This document shows positions 60,820 through 64,000 of a stretch of DNA of 64,000 bases, in pieces. The translations under genes were made by a program, and so were the position numbers. Each line of letters starts with the position of its first letter. The stretch's first letter is position 1. The DNA is from Dentipellis sp. KUC8613 (taxonomy: Eukaryota; Basidiomycota; Agaricomycetes; Russulales; Hericiaceae). The notes under the pieces were generated by a model. The model searched no databases. It saw nothing but the letters and a program-made list of their open reading frames with translations, and was not told where the DNA came from. Where the stretch lies: NCBI GenBank assembly GCA_002286715.1, contig NSJX01000003.1:422680-486679 (forward strand), given 5' to 3'.

Positions 60820-61019
60820 TGGGTTCATCGTTGCGGTGACGTGTGAGCGATCGTCTGGAGAGCCACTGCGAGCGGACGGCGGGTGTGACCAAGCCGCCGT
60901 CGACTGTCGTGATGACGTTGCCCCTAAGCTAGGGTCCAGCCTCGCGTGTGCCTCGTTGCGGCGGAGGGGATCCTCGAGGCAAAGGACTCCGCATTGCTGA
61001 TCGGCAGCGCTGCGTCCGG

Positions 61020-61026
61020 TTATATA
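61020..61026 (+). promoter_or_regulatory. TATA box of the VTA1 gene
   Basis: TTATATA, 38 bases upstream of the VTA1 ATG at 61064. Together with the box at 60814 it brackets the divergent promoter between the two genes. Confidence 0.45.
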
Positions 61027-61063
61027 CCCCTCACTCCCTCCCAAAGCCTGATCGAAATCAACC

Positions 61064-62607
61064 ATGGCGTCCTATCTCGGTCTGCCCCCCGTTCCCGCTG
61101 ATCTCAAGCCTCTCGCGTCTTTTCTCCAGCGCGCAGACGAGCTCAAGACTCAGGATCCTATCATAGCCTACTGGTGTATGTCTCCTTCCTCTTCCTTGGT
61201 TTTCTTCTTCTTACGATTTATCAGGTGCGTACCATGCCGCACAGATTGGCATCTCTCTCCGCGTCCCTGCTCCCGCAAATCGCGCGTTTTTATCTTCCCT
61301 CCTCACCGCCCTCGAGGCCCTCCGCAATTCCATCGGCCCTCACGATGCTGTCGACATCGAATCCGTATCTTCTGCCTACGTCGAAAACTTCGCACTACGC
61401 GTGTTCACCAACGCAGACAACGAGGATCGCTCGGGCCGTGCTACCCGCACGACCGCAAAGAAATTCCTCGCCGCCGCTTGCTTCCTCGAGGTCCTTAAGG
61501 TTTTCGAAGACAAGACGGCCTGGGAGAACGTGCGTTCATCTGATTATCATACCTTCTACGACATGCGTCTGACTGACTTTTCAGCACGAGGACAAGGTGC
61601 GCTATGCCAAATGGAAGGCCGCAGACATAGCAAAGGCCTTCCGTGAGGGCCGAAAGCCCACTCCCGGTCCCGCTAACGCAACTCCTCCGGCGGAAATCGA
61701 TGAACCTCTTACGCCTGCACCTCCAGCCCAAGCCCCATTCCCCTTCCAGGCAGCACCCTCTTCACCTCCTCGTTCCCATGAGCCCTCACGTGGTGCAAGT
61801 TCAGGCTCGTCTACAGTCGTGGGCGATCCTTCCTCTCGCGGTTCCGATCGTGATTATCGGGCCCAAGTCAGCGATGAACCGCAACAGGCTGTTCGCTTCC
61901 CCCCGCCTTCGTTCGAGACGGGCAGCGGCGGAGCCTATCCTCTTCCGACCGTTGGTGAAGAAGCACCTGGTCCTGGTCCTGGTGTTCCCATTTCTGGCAT
62001 CCACGTCAACACGTCTACCAAACGCGACACTTCTCCTCCTTCGTCCCTGTCATCGTCCGCATCTTCTACTTCCTCAAAGAAGTCCCGCCGCACGCGGACC
62101 ACGTCGCTCAATGTCCATCCGTCCCAGCCTGTCCATTCGCATGCCAGTGCTGGATCGGCTCACAGAAGAAGTCGCACGAGCTCTCTTTCCTCCGCGGTCG
62201 GTTCTGGCAGTCCTCCTGCGGTGTCTATTCCTCGCCGACCAGCATCACCGACGCACTTCGTTCCGCGAAATTCGCCGCCGCGTTCGGAGCCCTTGTCGGC
62301 ACCTGTGGCACCGGTCATAGCTGGGTACGGTGTACCTCCACCTCCTGCCCCCCAGGAGCAATACCCGACCCATCACCACCATCACCATTCCTCCGATTCG
62401 TATTCTCCTGCCTCCAACGCTTATCGCCAGCCGCAGCCACCGTCAAATGCGGCTCCGCCCACTCCGCCTCCAGAAACGCCACTGACGCCGTCGACGATAG
62501 CCAAAGCGCAGAAGCACTGCCGCTTCGCGATCTCTGCGCTCGATTACGAGGATGCGGAGCAGGCAAGAAAGGAGCTGCGCTTCGCGCTGAGCGTGTTGGG
62601 CGGGTGA
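61064..62607 (+). CDS. VTA1: VTA1/LIP5, Vps4 cofactor of the ESCRT pathway
   Basis: Activates the Vps4 ATPase that disassembles ESCRT-III in multivesicular body sorting. Three exons (61064-61175, 61225-61529, 61585-62607) give 479 residues. The N-terminal MIT-like Vta1 domain reads MASYLGLPPVPADLKPLASF, LQRADELKTQDPIIAYWCAY, HAAQIGISL, YVENFALRVFTNADNEDRSG and CFLEVLKVFEDKTAWEN, then KVRYAKWKAADIAKAFREGR. The middle 280 residues are disordered, proline- and serine-rich, with a histidine run (THHHHHHSSD). The C-terminal helical domain IAKAQKHCRFAISALDYEDA and EQARKELRFALSVLGG binds Vps4. Confidence 0.95.
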
Positions 62608-63355
62608 ATCTCGGTGGCTGTCTCTGCCCCATGCCATCGGTCCAGGAATCGTCACTCCACAGGTGCATGCCGGGCATGCGTTGCTGCTGTATACGTATTC
62701 AAAGGTAGTGCTGTCTTCGTTCTCTCTTTTCATGTATGCGTACTGTCGCTTTTGGCATTTGTTCCGTTCATATTGCTTCCTTTATGGGTCCTTGCATTGG
62801 CATTCTGCACCTCGCATCCGTTTATGGTACTTTCTTCTTGCATCTACTCCATCTCTCTACGCATGTGCTCCCCTACTCCCGTTTGTATCCCTTGTTTCCC
62901 TAGTCCCCGTACTCTCCGCTGTGCTTCGCACAGCTGTTGAATTAATCGCATACATCTCATTCTTGTGTACCCGTTTAGTATTCTGTTTTCCATTTGGCCC
63001 AAGTCGCTTATTTCCTCGGCCCCTGCACGAGCAGGGATCGCCAGCGCCGCACCCGCGTGTCTTCATGTGCTTCATATCCTTCCGATCGTATGTCTGGAAC
63101 TGTAATGCAGCCTCCATCTACCGGTCTTCTCTTCCTTCCCTTCATAACCGTATGTCAAAAATTTCCAGAACCGTCTACAACCCTCGTCCCAATGCCATTC
63201 TGATCAACGACACATCCAGGAGCAACTTCGTCCCAACACCCGCCTATGCCTCTTCCGTCCGCCACGTTCCCGTTGGCGCGTTTCATTATCCTGCGGCTGG
63301 GGCCAGGAACACAGATAGGAGATTGCGAGGTGCAAAGCCACTCCATCGCACGTAT
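62608..63355. other. 3' region of VTA1 and of a gene facing it
   Basis: 748 bases, strongly pyrimidine-rich on the plus strand (62700-62900). A plus-strand frame of 240 codons runs through it and beyond, but its composition (leucine, serine, phenylalanine runs) is what CT-rich DNA gives by chance. No gene supported. Confidence 0.5.
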
Positions 63356-64000
63356 CTAGCGGGTGCGATATGCCCGGCGCTGTAACGGTACACACACTTT
63401 GGCCACCCGCGCTCCACCCCACCGCGCACGAGCCTGCCGGCGAACAACAAGGTTCACATTCACCCACGGGCGCGTCGCACGGAGGCCCCGTGCGCCCAAT
63501 CCGAGCAGTGGATCCACCTTCGCAATCGCTCCAAATCGCCACCCCGCCACGCCCCTGGCCCATATCTTGCCTTGCACGGTCTCGATCATTGACACGGCCG
63601 CGCCCGCGCCCGCGATATTGCATCTGAACGGGCGGAGAACATGCGCGAACACGATCGGCTTCGATTCGTACTGGTCCCGTCTCCACGCAGAAGTCAATTA
63701 ATGCAGACGGCCAGCGCGCGGCTATAGTGGACCTGGGCGTACTGGATGCGGTATATACACAGACTCGGAGCGTCGACGACCCCCTTCTCGTGCTCTCCGC
63801 AACCCCCACGCGACCATCCCGACTTCCCCTTCCCGCAGTATCTTCCCGCCATAAACCGTCTGCCATATGCCGTACGCGTGCCTCGGGGGATCCACAATCT
63901 TATCTCGCCCCGCGGGGCAGGGGCAGGGATGGGGGTGCCCCACCGCGCACAGCCCCCCATTGACACGCAGCTAGTACGCCCCATGCACCCTCACCTGCTC
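63356..64000 (-). CDS. Partial unidentified gene cut by the right edge
   Basis: I do not recognise it. On the minus strand, an exon in the frame VDPPRHAYGIWQTVYGGKIL, REGEVGMVAWGLRRAREG ends at a phase-0 donor (GGG/GTCGTC, about 63805). After a candidate intron the frame resumes at YESKPIVFAHVLRPFRCNIA and runs GAGAAVSMIETVQGKIWARG, VAGWRFGAIAKVDPLLGLGA to a stop at 63356-63358. The residue pattern (balanced hydrophobic, glycine and charged) looks like protein, unlike the frames on the other strand. The first part, and so the start, would lie beyond 64000. The intron would be about 110 bases, longer than most here, so the join is uncertain. Confidence 0.3.

Noticed and set aside
62663..63385. 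Plus-strand frame of 240 codons after VTA1
   Set aside because: CT-rich DNA yields leucine/serine/phenylalanine frames by chance; no domain, start context or splice sites.

Overview
This is a gene-dense stretch of a filamentous basidiomycete nuclear genome, most likely an agaricomycete. The evidence is short introns (about 45-75 bases) with GT-AG ends breaking almost every gene, exon joins that only work with fungal intron rules, and a gene set that is fungal (POM152, a fused aminodeoxychorismate synthase, zinc-cluster regulators) with some typically basidiomycete members (a DUF6533-type membrane protein, a multi-exon P450). I see no transposon, tRNA, rRNA, CRISPR array or virus-derived sequence.

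Layout. 0.1-6.4 kb: prephenate dehydratase (PHA2), a complete 11-exon cytochrome P450 on the minus strand, the mRNA 3'-end processing factor YTH1, and a YjbQ/UPF0047 protein with 12- and 6-base exons. 7.2-17 kb: a zinc-cluster regulator, an unrecognised two-segment membrane protein, a 944-residue DH-PH RhoGEF, and an NGL2-like exonuclease. 17-25 kb: an M16 metalloprotease of the YOL098C type, a NUFIP1 homologue and a triple-KH poly(C)-binding-type protein. 26-34 kb: a second zinc-cluster regulator (XlnR-like architecture), the DUF6533 protein and an F-box-like protein. 34-45 kb: histone H4 head-to-head with a tail-anchored thioredoxin, POM152, inorganic pyrophosphatase and gamma-tubulin complex protein 4. 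45-64 kb: a TBC protein lacking both catalytic fingers, a 54-residue membrane microprotein, RRP1, 5-hydroxyisourate hydrolase, UBC12, a 2-oxoglutarate oxygenase, a fused PABA synthase, TTI1, a short-chain dehydrogenase, VTA1, and the 3' part of an unidentified gene cut by the right edge.

The genes do not form a single pathway or cluster. They are housekeeping genes in divergent and convergent pairs with short intergenic gaps. Two touch chorismate use (PHA2 and the PABA synthase) but lie 52 kb apart. The P450 next to a prephenate dehydratase is not enough to call a secondary-metabolite cluster.

What stands out is at the level of gene architecture: several exons of 6 to 15 bases that encode conserved residues, two GC-AG introns, possible alternative starts that would add mitochondrial presequences, an extreme C-rich leader in front of a gene for a probable C-binding protein, and a TBC domain that has lost its catalytic residues. 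I found no convincing evidence of a wholly new system. All exon models were joined by eye from splice signals, phase and remembered family patterns, with no database search.
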